From the NCBI RefSeq assembly GCF_008041935.1, contig NZ_VKAC01000001.1, positions 186,001 to 250,000 of the forward strand: DNA of 64,000 bases, written 5' to 3'. The DNA comes from Quadrisphaera setariae. GTDB taxonomy: Bacteria > Actinomycetota > Actinomycetes > Actinomycetales > Quadrisphaeraceae. Shown here piece after piece: positions 26,203-33,586 of this stretch. Position numbers and translations under genes: made by a program. Position 1 is the first letter of the stretch. Each line of letters begins with the position of its first letter. The notes under the pieces were generated by a model that had not been told where the DNA came from, made no database searches, and was given only the letters and a program-made list of their open reading frames with translations.

Positions 26203-26967
26203 TCAGCGGGCCCCGGGGAGGACGCGCGGCTCCAGGCGCTCCTCGACCGCACGGGCGCTGCCGTCGTCGTCCTGGTCCGGACCACCGGTGGCTCGGGTGA
26301 CGGTGTAGGCGCCCTTGCCGCGGACCTCGCTCACCGCCTCCACCAGCTCGGTGCCGCGGTAGACCAGGCCGACGCCGTCGTCGGTGCAGTGCGTGGTGGG
26401 CAGCACCCCCTCGGCGACGAGCCGCTGGACGAGGGGACGGCGCTCGGCCTCGGAGTCGTAGTGGACGCCGTTGCCGTAGGGCAGCAGCGCGAGGCCGTCC
26501 GTCACCGCCCGCAGGGACGGGCCGAAGGAGTCGGTGGTGCCGCCGACGTGCCAGCAGATGGAGCCCGCGCTCACCCCGCCGAGCACCACGCCCGCCCGCC
26601 AGACGCGGCGGAACACCTCGTCGAGGCCGTGGGCGCGCCACACCGCGAGCAGGTTGACCACCGAGCCGCCGCCCACCCAGACGACGTCGGCCTCGAGGAG
26701 CAGCGCCTCGGGGTCGTCGACGCTGGGCATGCTGAAGAGGTTGACGTGGCGCAGGTCCCAGCCGGCGACGGCGGCGGCCTCGTCGAGCTCGGCGTTCCAC
26801 CAGCGCTGGTCTCCCGAGGCGGTGCCGAGGTGCACGAGCTTGGGGCGTCCGGTGGTGCCGGACAGCTCGACGGCGTGCTCGACGAGCGGTGCGAAGGCCA
26901 CCCGGCTGCGGCGTCCGGCCTTCATGCCGCCGGACGTGGCGACGATCGTGGGTGCGTCAGCAGGCAT
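26203..26967 (-). CDS. Peptidase E-type serine peptidase (family S51)
   Basis: Cytoplasmic peptidase, typically cleaving Asp-X dipeptides or cyanophycin products. 254 residues. The nucleophile elbow GGVSAGSICW (Ser about residue 138) is the S51 signature, with DVVWVGGGSVVNLLAVWR before it and PTTHCTDDGVGLVYRG after it carrying a His. The N-terminus reads PTIVATSGGMKAG. Start: the ATG at 26967, with TACCGT 7 nt upstream; a longer frame to 27018 runs through the palindromic region and is unlikely. Not part of an operon. Confidence 0.9.
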   Translation of the reverse strand: MPADAPTIVATSGGMKAGRRSRVAFAPLVEHAVELSGTTGRPKLVHLGTASGDQRWWNAELDEAAAVAGWDLRHVNLFSMPSVDDPEALLLEADVVWVGGGSVVNLLAVWRAHGLDEVFRRVWRAGVVLGGVSAGSICWHVGGTTDSFGPSLRAVTDGLALLPYGNGVHYDSEAERRPLVQRLVAEGVLPTTHCTDDGVGLVYRGTELVEAVSEVRGKGAYTVTRATGGPDQDDDGSARAVEERLEPRVLPGAR

Positions 26968-26974
26968 GTCGCGC

Positions 26975-26980
26975 ACGGTA
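26975..26980 (-). promoter_or_regulatory. -10-like TACCGT before peptidase E gene
   Basis: TACCGT on the minus strand, 7 nt before the ATG at 26967, fits the leaderless pattern. Confidence 0.45.
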
Positions 26981-27022
26981 GCCGCCGGTGACGCGGTGGA
27001 CGCAGCGCCCACGATCACGGCG

Positions 27023-27079
27023 GGGAGGTGTTCCGGACTCCCCTGATCACCGTGATCACGGGAGTCCGGAACACCTCCC
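27023..27079. repeat. Nested perfect palindrome with TGATCA core
   Basis: Arms of 20 bp at 27023-27042 and 27060-27079 are perfectly complementary (left arm GGGAGGTGTTCCGGACTCCC). The 17-nt loop itself contains TGATCAC-C-GTGATCA. It lies upstream of peptidase E, related by its core to the palindromes at 10.2, 39.3 and 61.0 kb. Confidence 0.8.
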
Positions 27080-27104
27080 AGGCGGGTCGCCGCACCCGTC
27101 GTGG

Positions 27105-27203
27105 TCAGCCGAAGACGCCCGCCGGGTCGAACCGGCGGCGCGCCTCCCCGAGGCGCGTGCGCTGCTCGGGGGTGCGCAGGTCGGCGCGGGACAGGTGGGT
27201 CAC
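27105..27203 (-). pseudogene. Possible C-terminal remnant of an FAD-linked oxidase
   Basis: On the minus strand this stretch reads VTHLSRADLRTPEQ, then RTRLGEARRRFDPAGVFG and a TGA at 27105. The ending RRRFDPAGVF resembles the extreme C-terminus of berberine-bridge-type FAD oxidases. No flavin-binding part is found upstream within the gap, although the frame stays open. It may be the leftover of a lost gene. The remaining gap (27204-27392) shows nothing else I can name. Confidence 0.25.
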
Positions 27204-27392
27204 GGGGGTCCTCCAGGGGTGGCGGCCGGACGTCGGTCCGGGCCGTGCGGGCTGGTGGTCCGCTCCGCTGCGAGTGCTGGGGTGCGTCTCGTGGAGGACG
27301 TTCTCAGGGAGCCCTTGCTGACCGCTCGGAGCGCGCTCGTCGCCGCTGACCCGACCCCGATCGCGCTGGTCAGGGGCGCGGCAGCTCTGGGG

Positions 27393-29126
27393 TCAGGAGG
27401 CGCGGGTCAGCAGGTGGGCCTTCTCGACGGCGGCGAGGGCGAGGGTCTTGTAGCCCTCCCGTTCGAAGAGCACGGTGATCCGGTCCCCGTCGGCGCTCAT
27501 GACGACGCCAGGGCCCCAGGTGGCGTGCTCGACGGCGTCGTCCACCGCGTAGGAGCCGGCCCCGGAGGCGCCGCCTTCCGCAGCGCTGGCCCGCTCGGCG
27601 TGCACGGCGGCCGCCGAGCCGGAGCTGCAGGTGTCGCAGCTCCCGCACGGCTCGGCCAGGCGCTCGCCGAAGTACGCGAGCAGGAACTGCCGGCGGCACC
27701 CGGTGGTCTCGGCGTACCCGCGCAGCATCTCCAGGCGCGACCTGTCGGTGCGCCGGCGCTCCTGCGCCGTCTCGACGGCGCCGCGCACCGCCGCCCCGAC
27801 GGCCGTGCCCCCATCAGCCCAGGCGGCGCCCTCTCGGCTGACGCGCACCGCTCCCGCCTGCTCCAGCAGGTTGAGCACCCCCGTCGTGCGGGTGGCGGTC
27901 AGCCCGGCCGCGGCGCGCACCTCCGCCGCCGGCACGGGCTCGCCGCCGCCGTCGTGGACCGCGCCGGCCACGTCGGCCAGCGCCTGCTCGTCAGGCCCGC
28001 CACCGGCGTGGAAGCGCTGCAGGCCCAGGTCCTCGGGGCGGTAGCACAGCGTCGCCAGCGACGGCTCGCCGTCGCGGCCCGCCCGGCCCACCTCCTGGTA
28101 GTAGCTGTCCAGGGAGTCCGTGACCGACGCGTGCAGCACGAAGCGCACGTCCGGCTTGTCGATCCCCATGCCGAACGCCGACGTCGCCACCACCACGTCG
28201 AGGTCGCCCTGGGTGAACGCCTCGTGCACCCAGTGCCGGTCCTCCGCGGACAGCCCCGCGTGGTAGGCCTCCACGTCCAGGCCCAGGTGCGAGAGGTCGT
28301 CGGCGTAGGCCTCCGCATCGCGCCGGGTGGCCACGTAGACGATGCCGGGCTTGGCGGCCGTCGCGGCGCGCTCGACCACCACGGCGCGCTTGGCGTCGGC
28401 GCCGTCGGTCTCGCGCACCACCTCCAGGTAGATGTTCGGCCTGTCGAAGCCCTGCACCACCACGGCCGGGTCGCGCATGCCGAGGCGGGCCACCACCTCG
28501 CGGCGCACCGGCGGGGCCGCGGTGGCGGTGAGCGCGCAGACCACCGGACGGCGCTGGCCGCCATCGTCGTCGTCCTCCTCTGAAGGGGCGGCGAGCTCGG
28601 CGACCACGTCGCCCAGGCGCAGGTACTCCGGCCGGAAGTCGTGGCCCCACGAGGAGACGCAGTGCGCCTCGTCCACCACGAACAGGCTCGGCCGCAGCGC
28701 CCGCAGGCGCTCGCGCACGTCGTCGCGGGCCAGCTGCTCCGGCGCCAGGAAGACGAACTCGGCGTCACCGGTGCTCAGGGCGTCCCACGCGGCGCCGTTC
28801 TCGCGCGCCGACTGCGAGGAGTTCACGGCGACGGCGTCGTGCACGCCCGTGCGGGCCAGCGCCTGCACCTGGTCGCGCTGGAGCGCGATGAGCGGGGAGA
28901 CGACCACCGTCGGCCCCGGCAGCCACAGCGCCGCCAGCTGGTAGACGGCCGACTTCCCGCGGCCCGTGGGCATCACGGCCAGCACGTCCTGGCCGGCGAG
29001 CAGCGCCTCCACCGCCTCGCCCTGCCCGGGACGCAGCGCCGAGAAGCCGAAGCGCTCGCGGGCGGTGCGCTCGACGTCGGCGAGGGTGGGCCGCTGCTCG
29101 CGGACCCGGGAGGTGCTGGCGCTCAC
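27393..29126 (-). CDS. recQ: RecQ-family ATP-dependent DNA helicase
   Basis: 3'-5' superfamily 2 helicase for recombination and repair. Motif 0 [20 protein letters not shown], Walker [33 protein letters not shown] box [42 protein letters not shown] and [15 protein letters not shown] are all visible. The RecQ-Ct zinc-binding site is present as [12 protein letters not shown] with CGSCDTC. No HRDC domain; the last 60 residues are a short charged domain ending AVEKAHLLT. 577 residues. An acidic low-complexity insert (SEEDDDDGG) lies inside the helicase core. GTG start with TAGCAC 6 nt upstream. Confidence 0.95.
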   Translation of the reverse strand: MSASTSRVREQRPTLADVERTARERFGFSALRPGQGEAVEALLAGQDVLAVMPTGRGKSAVYQLAALWLPGPTVVVSPLIALQRDQVQALARTGVHDAVAVNSSQSARENGAAWDALSTGDAEFVFLAPEQLARDDVRERLRALRPSLFVVDEAHCVSSWGHDFRPEYLRLGDVVAELAAPSEEDDDDGGQRRPVVCALTATAAPPVRREVVARLGMRDPAVVVQGFDRPNIYLEVVRETDGADAKRAVVVERAATAAKPGIVYVATRRDAEAYADDLSHLGLDVEAYHAGLSAEDRHWVHEAFTQGDLDVVVATSAFGMGIDKPDVRFVLHASVTDSLDSYYQEVGRAGRDGEPSLATLCYRPEDLGLQRFHAGGGPDEQALADVAGAVHDGGGEPVPAAEVRAAAGLTATRTTGVLNLLEQAGAVRVSREGAAWADGGTAVGAAVRGAVETAQERRRTDRSRLEMLRGYAETTGCRRQFLLAYFGERLAEPCGSCDTCSSGSAAAVHAERASAAEGGASGAGSYAVDDAVEHATWGPGVVMSADGDRITVLFEREGYKTLALAAVEKAHLLTRAS

Positions 29127-29211
29127 CAGCCAGTGCTACCCCGTGCGGTGATCGACACGCCCCGCCCGGGCGCGAGCCGCGCCTGCACCGCCCGATGGGC
29201 CCACGCGCGGC

Positions 29212-29217
29212 TAGCCT
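29212..29217 (+). promoter_or_regulatory. -10-like TAGCCT before DUF3017 gene
   Basis: TAGCCT ends 6 nt before the GTG at 29224, with no ribosome-binding site; leaderless pattern. Confidence 0.45.
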
Positions 29218-29223
29218 GGGCGG

Positions 29224-29598
29224 GTGGAGCCAGCACGGACGGACAGCGGTCCGCCCGATCCGCACCCCGGTCCGGCCTCGGACCCCGCCCCGGCGGCGGA
29301 CCAGCGGCCAGCACGGCGCGAGAAGACGCCGTGGCCTCCGCCGGCCGCCCTCGTCTGGGGCTTCGGCGCGGGGCTGCTGGCCGTCCTCCTCGCCGCCGCC
29401 CTGGTCTCGTTCTGGCTGGCGGGCCTGCTCCTGTCGGGTCTGCTGCTGGTGCTCGCCGTGCTGCACCTCGTGATGCCCATCGCGTCGCTGGGGCCCCTCG
29501 CCGTGCGGACGCCCTGGGTCGACGCGGCCACCTGCCTGGTGCTGGCCGTCGGCGTCGCGGTGCTGGCCGTGGTCGCTCCGCGCGGCCCGGTCGGCTGA
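29224..29598 (+). CDS. DUF3017-like small membrane protein
   Basis: 124 residues with a hydrophilic Pro-rich first 40 residues, then three hydrophobic segments: ALVWGFGAGLLAVLLAAALV, LSGLLLVLAVLHLVMPIASL and AATCLVLAVGVAVLAVVAP. The block LHLVMP plus LAVRTPWVDAATC resembles the LRLVLP...LAVRSR...D pattern of actinobacterial DUF3017 proteins. Function unknown. Divergent from recQ by 97 bp and followed by the sfnG promoter/riboswitch region. Confidence 0.65.
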   Translation: MEPARTDSGPPDPHPGPASDPAPAADQRPARREKTPWPPPAALVWGFGAGLLAVLLAAALVSFWLAGLLLSGLLLVLAVLHLVMPIASLGPLAVRTPWVDAATCLVLAVGVAVLAVVAPRGPVG

Positions 29599-29614
29599 GC
29601 CGCGACGCGCCGGG

Positions 29615-29630
29615 CCGTCAGATTTGACGG
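29615..29630 (+). promoter_or_regulatory. Possible sfnG promoter: TTGACG box inside a small palindrome
   Basis: TTGACG at 29624-29629 is a -35-like hexamer; a weak -10 (CACGCT) starts 18 nt later. The -35 overlaps the perfect palindrome CCGTCA-GATT-TGACGG at 29615-29630, which could be a repressor site. It lies just upstream of the SAM riboswitch. Confidence 0.4.
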
Positions 29631-29661
29631 AACCCGGTCGCGCGAGACACGCTGCGCCCGC

Positions 29662-29768
29662 CCATCCAGAGCGGCTGAGAGACCTGGCTCGTCGACGCCG
29701 CAGCAACCGACCGACCGTGCGCCGTGAGGCAGCTCGGGGAGCGGTGCTCCCGCCAGGACCGATGAGGA
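29662..29768 (+). promoter_or_regulatory. SAM (S-box, SAM-I) riboswitch upstream of sfnG
   Basis: The S-box core is recognisable: CCAGAGCGGCTGAGAGACCT, GGCTCGTCGACGCCGCAGC and AACCG, later GGTGCTCCCGCCAGG and the closing GATGAG. Relative to the usual AGGGAC...GGCCC, the helix reads GAGA...CTC, a compensated G-C to A-U change. The P1 strand GATGAG sits just before the Shine-Dalgarno GAGGAG of sfnG (start at 29785), so control is probably at translation initiation; no terminator with a U tract is visible. High SAM would shut the gene off. Confidence 0.88.
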
Positions 29769-29784
29769 GTCGAGGAGACACCTG

Positions 29785-30984
29785 ATGAGCACCTCTCTGC
29801 CACGCCCCGCCTCCGAGCTCGCGCCCGTGGAGTTCGCCTACTGGGTGCCCAACGTCTCGGGCGGCCTCGTGGTCTCGAACCTGCCGCAGCGCACCTCCCA
29901 CGAGCCGGCCTACAACATCGAGACCGCGAAGGCCGCCGAGAAGGCGGGTTTCACCTACGCCCTCTCCCAGGTGCGCTACGCCGCCTCGTACGGCGCGGAC
30001 GCCCAGCACGAGTCGACGTCCTTCTCCCTCGCGCTGCTGCTGGCCACGGAGAAGCTCAAGGTCATCGCCGCCGTGCACCCCTACTTCTGGCCGCCGGCGG
30101 TGCTGGCCAAGTGGGCCGCCACCGCGCAGGCGCTGACCGGAGACCGCCTCTGCCTCAACGTGGTGTCGGGGTGGTTCAAGAAGGAGGCGCTCGACCTGGG
30201 CGCCCAGTGGCTCGAGCACGACGAGCGCTACGAGCAGTCCGAGGAGTTCATCCAGATCCTCCGCGGCGCCTGGACCACCGACCACTTCGCCTTCCAGGGC
30301 AAGCACTTCCAGGTCGGCGACCTCAACTTCCGCCCCCAGCCCGACGTGCTCCCCGAGATCTTCCAGGGCGGCAACTCCACCGCGGCCCGCCAGATGGCCG
30401 GCCGCGTCTCCGACTGGTACTTCATGAACGGCAACACCCCCGAGGGCGTCGCCGAGCAGGTCGCCCAGGTGGGCGGGTACGCCGCCGAGAACGGCCGCGC
30501 GATCAAGTTCGGTCTGAACGCCTTCGCCGTGGTCCGCGAGACCGAGGCCGAGGCCGTCGAGGTGCTCGACGCGATCATCGCCAACGCCGACGCCGACAAG
30601 GTCAACGACTTCGGGAACGCCGTCAAGGAGGCCGGCCAGGCCGCCAAGGACGGCAAGGGCATGTGGGCCGACAGCGAGTTCAAGGACCTCGTCCAGTACA
30701 ACGACGGGTTCCGCACCGGCCTCATCGGCACCCCTGAGCAGGTCGCGCGCCGCGTGCTGGCGTACCGGCTCATCGGCGTGGACCTCGTGCTGCTGGGCTT
30801 CCTCCACGTCAAGGAGGAGGTCGAGGCGTTCGGCGAGAGCGTCATCCCGCGGGTGCGCGAGCTCGAGGCCGAGCTGGCGGCGCTGCCCGAGGGCACCGAC
30901 CCGGTCGCCCACCTGGGCCTGACCGAGGAGCTCGCCGCCGCGCTGGAGACGCTGTCGCGCCCGGGGGCCGTCGTCCCCGTCTGA
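29785..30984 (+). CDS. sfnG: FMNH2-dependent dimethyl sulfone monooxygenase, SfnG-like
   Basis: Flavin-dependent monooxygenase of the luciferase/LLM class. Dimethyl sulfone to methanesulfinate is the SfnG reaction. The 399-residue protein follows the SfnG pattern closely: FAYWVPNVSGGLVVSNLPQR, YALSQVRYAASYGADAQHES, NVVSGWFKKEALDLG, WLEHDERYEQSEEFI, EIFQGGNSTAARQMAGRVSD, WYFMNGNTPEGV and DLVQYNDGFRTGLIGTPEQV. It needs a partner flavin reductase, which is not in this window. ATG with a good GAGGAG site, behind a SAM riboswitch, so it is expected on only when SAM/methionine sulfur is low. It ends at a perfect 16-bp terminator and stands alone. Confidence 0.88.
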   Translation: MSTSLPRPASELAPVEFAYWVPNVSGGLVVSNLPQRTSHEPAYNIETAKAAEKAGFTYALSQVRYAASYGADAQHESTSFSLALLLATEKLKVIAAVHPYFWPPAVLAKWAATAQALTGDRLCLNVVSGWFKKEALDLGAQWLEHDERYEQSEEFIQILRGAWTTDHFAFQGKHFQVGDLNFRPQPDVLPEIFQGGNSTAARQMAGRVSDWYFMNGNTPEGVAEQVAQVGGYAAENGRAIKFGLNAFAVVRETEAEAVEVLDAIIANADADKVNDFGNAVKEAGQAAKDGKGMWADSEFKDLVQYNDGFRTGLIGTPEQVARRVLAYRLIGVDLVLLGFLHVKEEVEAFGESVIPRVRELEAELAALPEGTDPVAHLGLTEELAAALETLSRPGAVVPV

Positions 30985-31045
30985 CGCCTGGCCCGCGCGG
31001 CCTGACCGTCCGCCCCTCCAGCGGGGGGCGGGTCCCCGGCATCAT

Positions 31046-31081
31046 GGAGCCCGACCGGTGCGCCCGCACCGGTCGGGCTCC
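31046..31081. terminator. Terminator hairpin after sfnG
   Basis: Perfect 16-bp stem: GGAGCCCGACCGGTGC at 31046-31061 and its complement at 31066-31081 with a GCCC loop. It lies 62 nt after the sfnG stop. Confidence 0.85.
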
Positions 31082-31142
31082 GCTGCGTCCGCAGGCTCCG
31101 GCGCCAGGCAGCCAGGGGTCGGAGGGCTGAGCGATCGGCGGC

Positions 31143-32087
31143 GTGCTCGAGGGGTTCGCCGTGGTCGGCGCGGTCGTGCTGGTGGGCTGGTTCCTGGGGC
31201 GGCGCGGCACCCTCGGCGCCGACGCGCAGCGGGTGCTGGCGCGGCTCGTCTACGCGGTGGGCACCCCGGCGCTGCTCGTGCGGACCCTGTCGACCACAGA
31301 CGTCACCGCCGTGCTCGGTCAGCCGCTCGTGGTGTCGGCCGCGGCCGCGCTGACCGCGGCGGCGGTGTCGCTGCTGCTCTCCCGGCTGCGCCGGCGCAGC
31401 GTGGAGGAGGGCGTGGTCGCGGCCTTCTCGTCCAGCTACGTCAACGCCGTCAACCTCGGCCTGCCGATCGCCGTCTTCGTGCTCGGGAACGGCGCGGTGG
31501 TCGCACCGGCGCTGCTCTTCCAGATCGTCGTCCTCGCCCCGCTGGGGGTGGGCGTGCTCGACGCCCGGCGCCACCGCGCCGAGCGCCGCACCTCCGCTGG
31601 ACCTCAGGACGACGACGGCGGGGGCGTCTGGGCGCGCACCCTGCTGCGCCTGGCGCGCAACCCCCTCGTGGTGGGCGCGGCCGTCGGGCTGGTGCTCGGT
31701 CTGCTGCGGCTGCCACCCCCGGAGCCGCTGTCCTCGGTGCTCGACCTGCTGGCCGGCACGGCGGTCCCCTGCGCGCTGCTGGCGTTCGGCCTGTCCCTGT
31801 CCACGGGCCCCGGGCCGCAGTGGGCCGACCCGGACGCCTGGCTCGCGGTGGCCCTCAAGCTGGTCCTGTCCCCGCTGGTCGCATGGGTGGTGGGCGGCCC
31901 GCTGCTGGGTCTGAGCGGTGACGCGCTGCTCGCGGTGGTGCTGGTGGCGGCGCTGCCGACGGCGCAGAACGTCTTCGTCTACGCCACGCGCTTCGGCGCC
32001 GCGGAGCGGCTGGCCCGCGACAGCGTGCTCCTCAGCACGCTGATGAGCGCACCCGTGCTCGCCGCCGTGGTGCTGCTGCTCGGCTGA
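31143..32087 (+). CDS. AEC (auxin efflux carrier) family transporter
   Basis: Inner-membrane transporter of the bile/arsenite/riboflavin transporter superfamily. 314 residues, about ten hydrophobic segments in two halves with a polar loop around residues 140-160. The N-terminal LVGWFLGRRGTLGADAQRVL and LARLVYAVGTPALLVRTLS, the SSSYVNAVNLGLPIAVFVLG broken helix, and LPTAQNVFVYATRFG near the end are typical AEC features. GTG start at 31143. The substrate is not predictable, though family members export organic acids or amino acids. It is next to sfnG but has its own upstream terminator between them. Confidence 0.9.
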   Translation: MLEGFAVVGAVVLVGWFLGRRGTLGADAQRVLARLVYAVGTPALLVRTLSTTDVTAVLGQPLVVSAAAALTAAAVSLLLSRLRRRSVEEGVVAAFSSSYVNAVNLGLPIAVFVLGNGAVVAPALLFQIVVLAPLGVGVLDARRHRAERRTSAGPQDDDGGGVWARTLLRLARNPLVVGAAVGLVLGLLRLPPPEPLSSVLDLLAGTAVPCALLAFGLSLSTGPGPQWADPDAWLAVALKLVLSPLVAWVVGGPLLGLSGDALLAVVLVAALPTAQNVFVYATRFGAAERLARDSVLLSTLMSAPVLAAVVLLLG

Positions 32088-32112
32088 GGCGGCAGCTGTC
32101 CGTCGGCCGCCG

Positions 32113-32811
32113 TCAGCGGCCGACCCGGTCGGCGCGCTCGCGCAGCACCTCGCGCGCCAGCGGCAGGGCCTGGTCGGTCCACAGCCGCCGGTGGAGCGCC
32201 ACCGCGGACCGGGTGCGCCGCAGCGCGGCGGCGAGCAGGCGCAGGTCCTCCGCGGTCGCGAGGCCCTCGGTGAGCAGCGAGGCGCCGCGCTCCACGGCCT
32301 CCAGCTCCAGCACCACCGCCTCGCAGGACGCCCGGACGACGGCGGTGCGCAGGCCCAGGGGAGCGGTGCGCAGCACCGGCAGCACCACGAGCTGCTGCAC
32401 GGTGAGGTCGGTGCGGAGGCCGGCGCAGGTCTCCGCCAGGTGCTCTGCCAGGGCGCGGGCCCGTCGGGCGGAGGACCCACCCGCCGCGGGGGTGGTGCTC
32501 GCGGCCGAGCCCGGCAGTGAGGCGTCCGACCGCTCCGCCAGGGCCGAGGCGGCCAGCGCCGCTACCGCCAGATCCACGAGCAGGCCGCGGGCCGCTGCCG
32601 GCCACGCCGCGGCGGCGGAGGTGGCGGCGTCCTGCGCTGCGCCGCCGACTACCGGCGTGCGTCGCGGGGCCGGCGCGGGGACGGCCGCCGCGACCGGCGC
32701 GACCGGAGCCGCGGCGGGGGCTGAGCAGCCAGTGGCGTGCTGCGGCACAGAGCGTCGGGCGGGCCGATGCGGCAGCAGCCGCAGGAGCGGGGCGGGGGTG
32801 GTGAGGGCCAT
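32113..32811 (-). CDS. Unknown protein A of a tandem paralogous pair
   Basis: 232 residues, not recognised. The N-terminal 75 residues are Pro/Ala-rich and the rest is predicted helical. Its C-terminal 90 residues resemble the next gene: RGLLVDLAVAALAASALAER here versus RPLLDELALLAQAVDVLAVR there, and LHRRLWTDQALPLAREVLRE with ERADR versus DHERLWAAGAAPLARRLLTE with ERAQR. The HxRLW...PLAR..L.ERA motif defines the pair. No signal peptide, membrane span or known domain is seen. It lies convergent to the AEC transporter, in the same direction as gene B, 72 bp downstream of it. Confidence 0.6.
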   Translation of the reverse strand: MALTTPAPLLRLLPHRPARRSVPQHATGCSAPAAAPVAPVAAAVPAPAPRRTPVVGGAAQDAATSAAAAWPAAARGLLVDLAVAALAASALAERSDASLPGSAASTTPAAGGSSARRARALAEHLAETCAGLRTDLTVQQLVVLPVLRTAPLGLRTAVVRASCEAVVLELEAVERGASLLTEGLATAEDLRLLAAALRRTRSAVALHRRLWTDQALPLAREVLRERADRVGR

Positions 32812-32883
32812 GCGGCAGACACTGTCCGCGGGCGCTTGCGGTGCGCTTGCAGCTCGCCCGCCGACCAGGGGGCGGCTGTCAGG

Positions 32884-33396
32884 TCAGCCGCAGGTGGAGC
32901 GCTGCGCGCGCTCGGTGAGCAGCCGCCGCGCCAGCGGCGCCGCTCCCGCCGCCCACAGGCGCTCGTGGTCGACCATGGCGCTCCACAGCGCCCGCGTGCT
33001 GATCCCGAGCTGCTGCAGCGCCCCGACGCCCGCGGTCTGCGCGAGCAGGGCGCTGGCCCCGGGGTCGATGCCGCCCACGACCTCGAGCACGCGGTCCGCC
33101 GAGGTCAGGGACGCGGCGAGCAGCTCGGCGCCCGCCCCGCCGTCCGCGGCGACCAGGACGGGGGCGATGACGTCGCGCTGGCGGGCGACCTGCTCGCGCA
33201 CCGCTGCGGCGGCGGCGGCCAGGTGGAGCCCGAGCGCCCGGGTGCGCACACCCGTGGCGAGCTCACCGGAGACGGCGACCCGCACGGCGAGCACGTCGAC
33301 GGCCTGCGCGAGCAGCGCCAGCTCGTCGAGGAGCGGCCGGGCCTGCGGCCGCGGTCGCCGCGGCGCTGGCACGGGGGCCGGTCCGGACGTCGTCAT
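32884..33396 (-). CDS. Unknown protein B of a tandem paralogous pair
   Basis: 170 residues from the ATG at 33396; an in-frame ATG upstream at 33510 would add an unlikely 38-residue polar leader. Ala/Leu-rich and helical. Carries the shared HERLW...APLARRLLTERA C-terminus of gene A and a GASALLAQ/GASLLTEG block. It looks like a diverged duplicate, roughly a third identical in the aligned C-terminal part by eye. CATGCT lies 6 nt before the ATG and may be its -10. The 190-bp region upstream (33397-33586) shows nothing further. Function unknown. Confidence 0.6.
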   Translation of the reverse strand: MTTSGPAPVPAPRRPRPQARPLLDELALLAQAVDVLAVRVAVSGELATGVRTRALGLHLAAAAAAVREQVARQRDVIAPVLVAADGGAGAELLAASLTSADRVLEVVGGIDPGASALLAQTAGVGALQQLGISTRALWSAMVDHERLWAAGAAPLARRLLTERAQRSTCG

Positions 33397-33586
33397 GGGA
33401 CGAGCATGCACGCTGGCACTGACAGCGCGCTGGGTTCGCGTCCAGATCGTGATCGAGGGTCTGCCGCAGGGGGAGGTGTCGATCTCCTGACCAGCGCAGA
33501 CGCCCGTCAAGGGTCGACGGTCCTGATCGTGTCAGACCTTCGCCACCGCGCGCGGCGGTCGCCGGACGCCCTCGCGGCGAGCGGTG

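Noticed and set aside
26988-28583. 531-codon plus-strand frame opposite recQ
   Set aside because: Antisense shadow of a recQ gene whose helicase motifs are complete.
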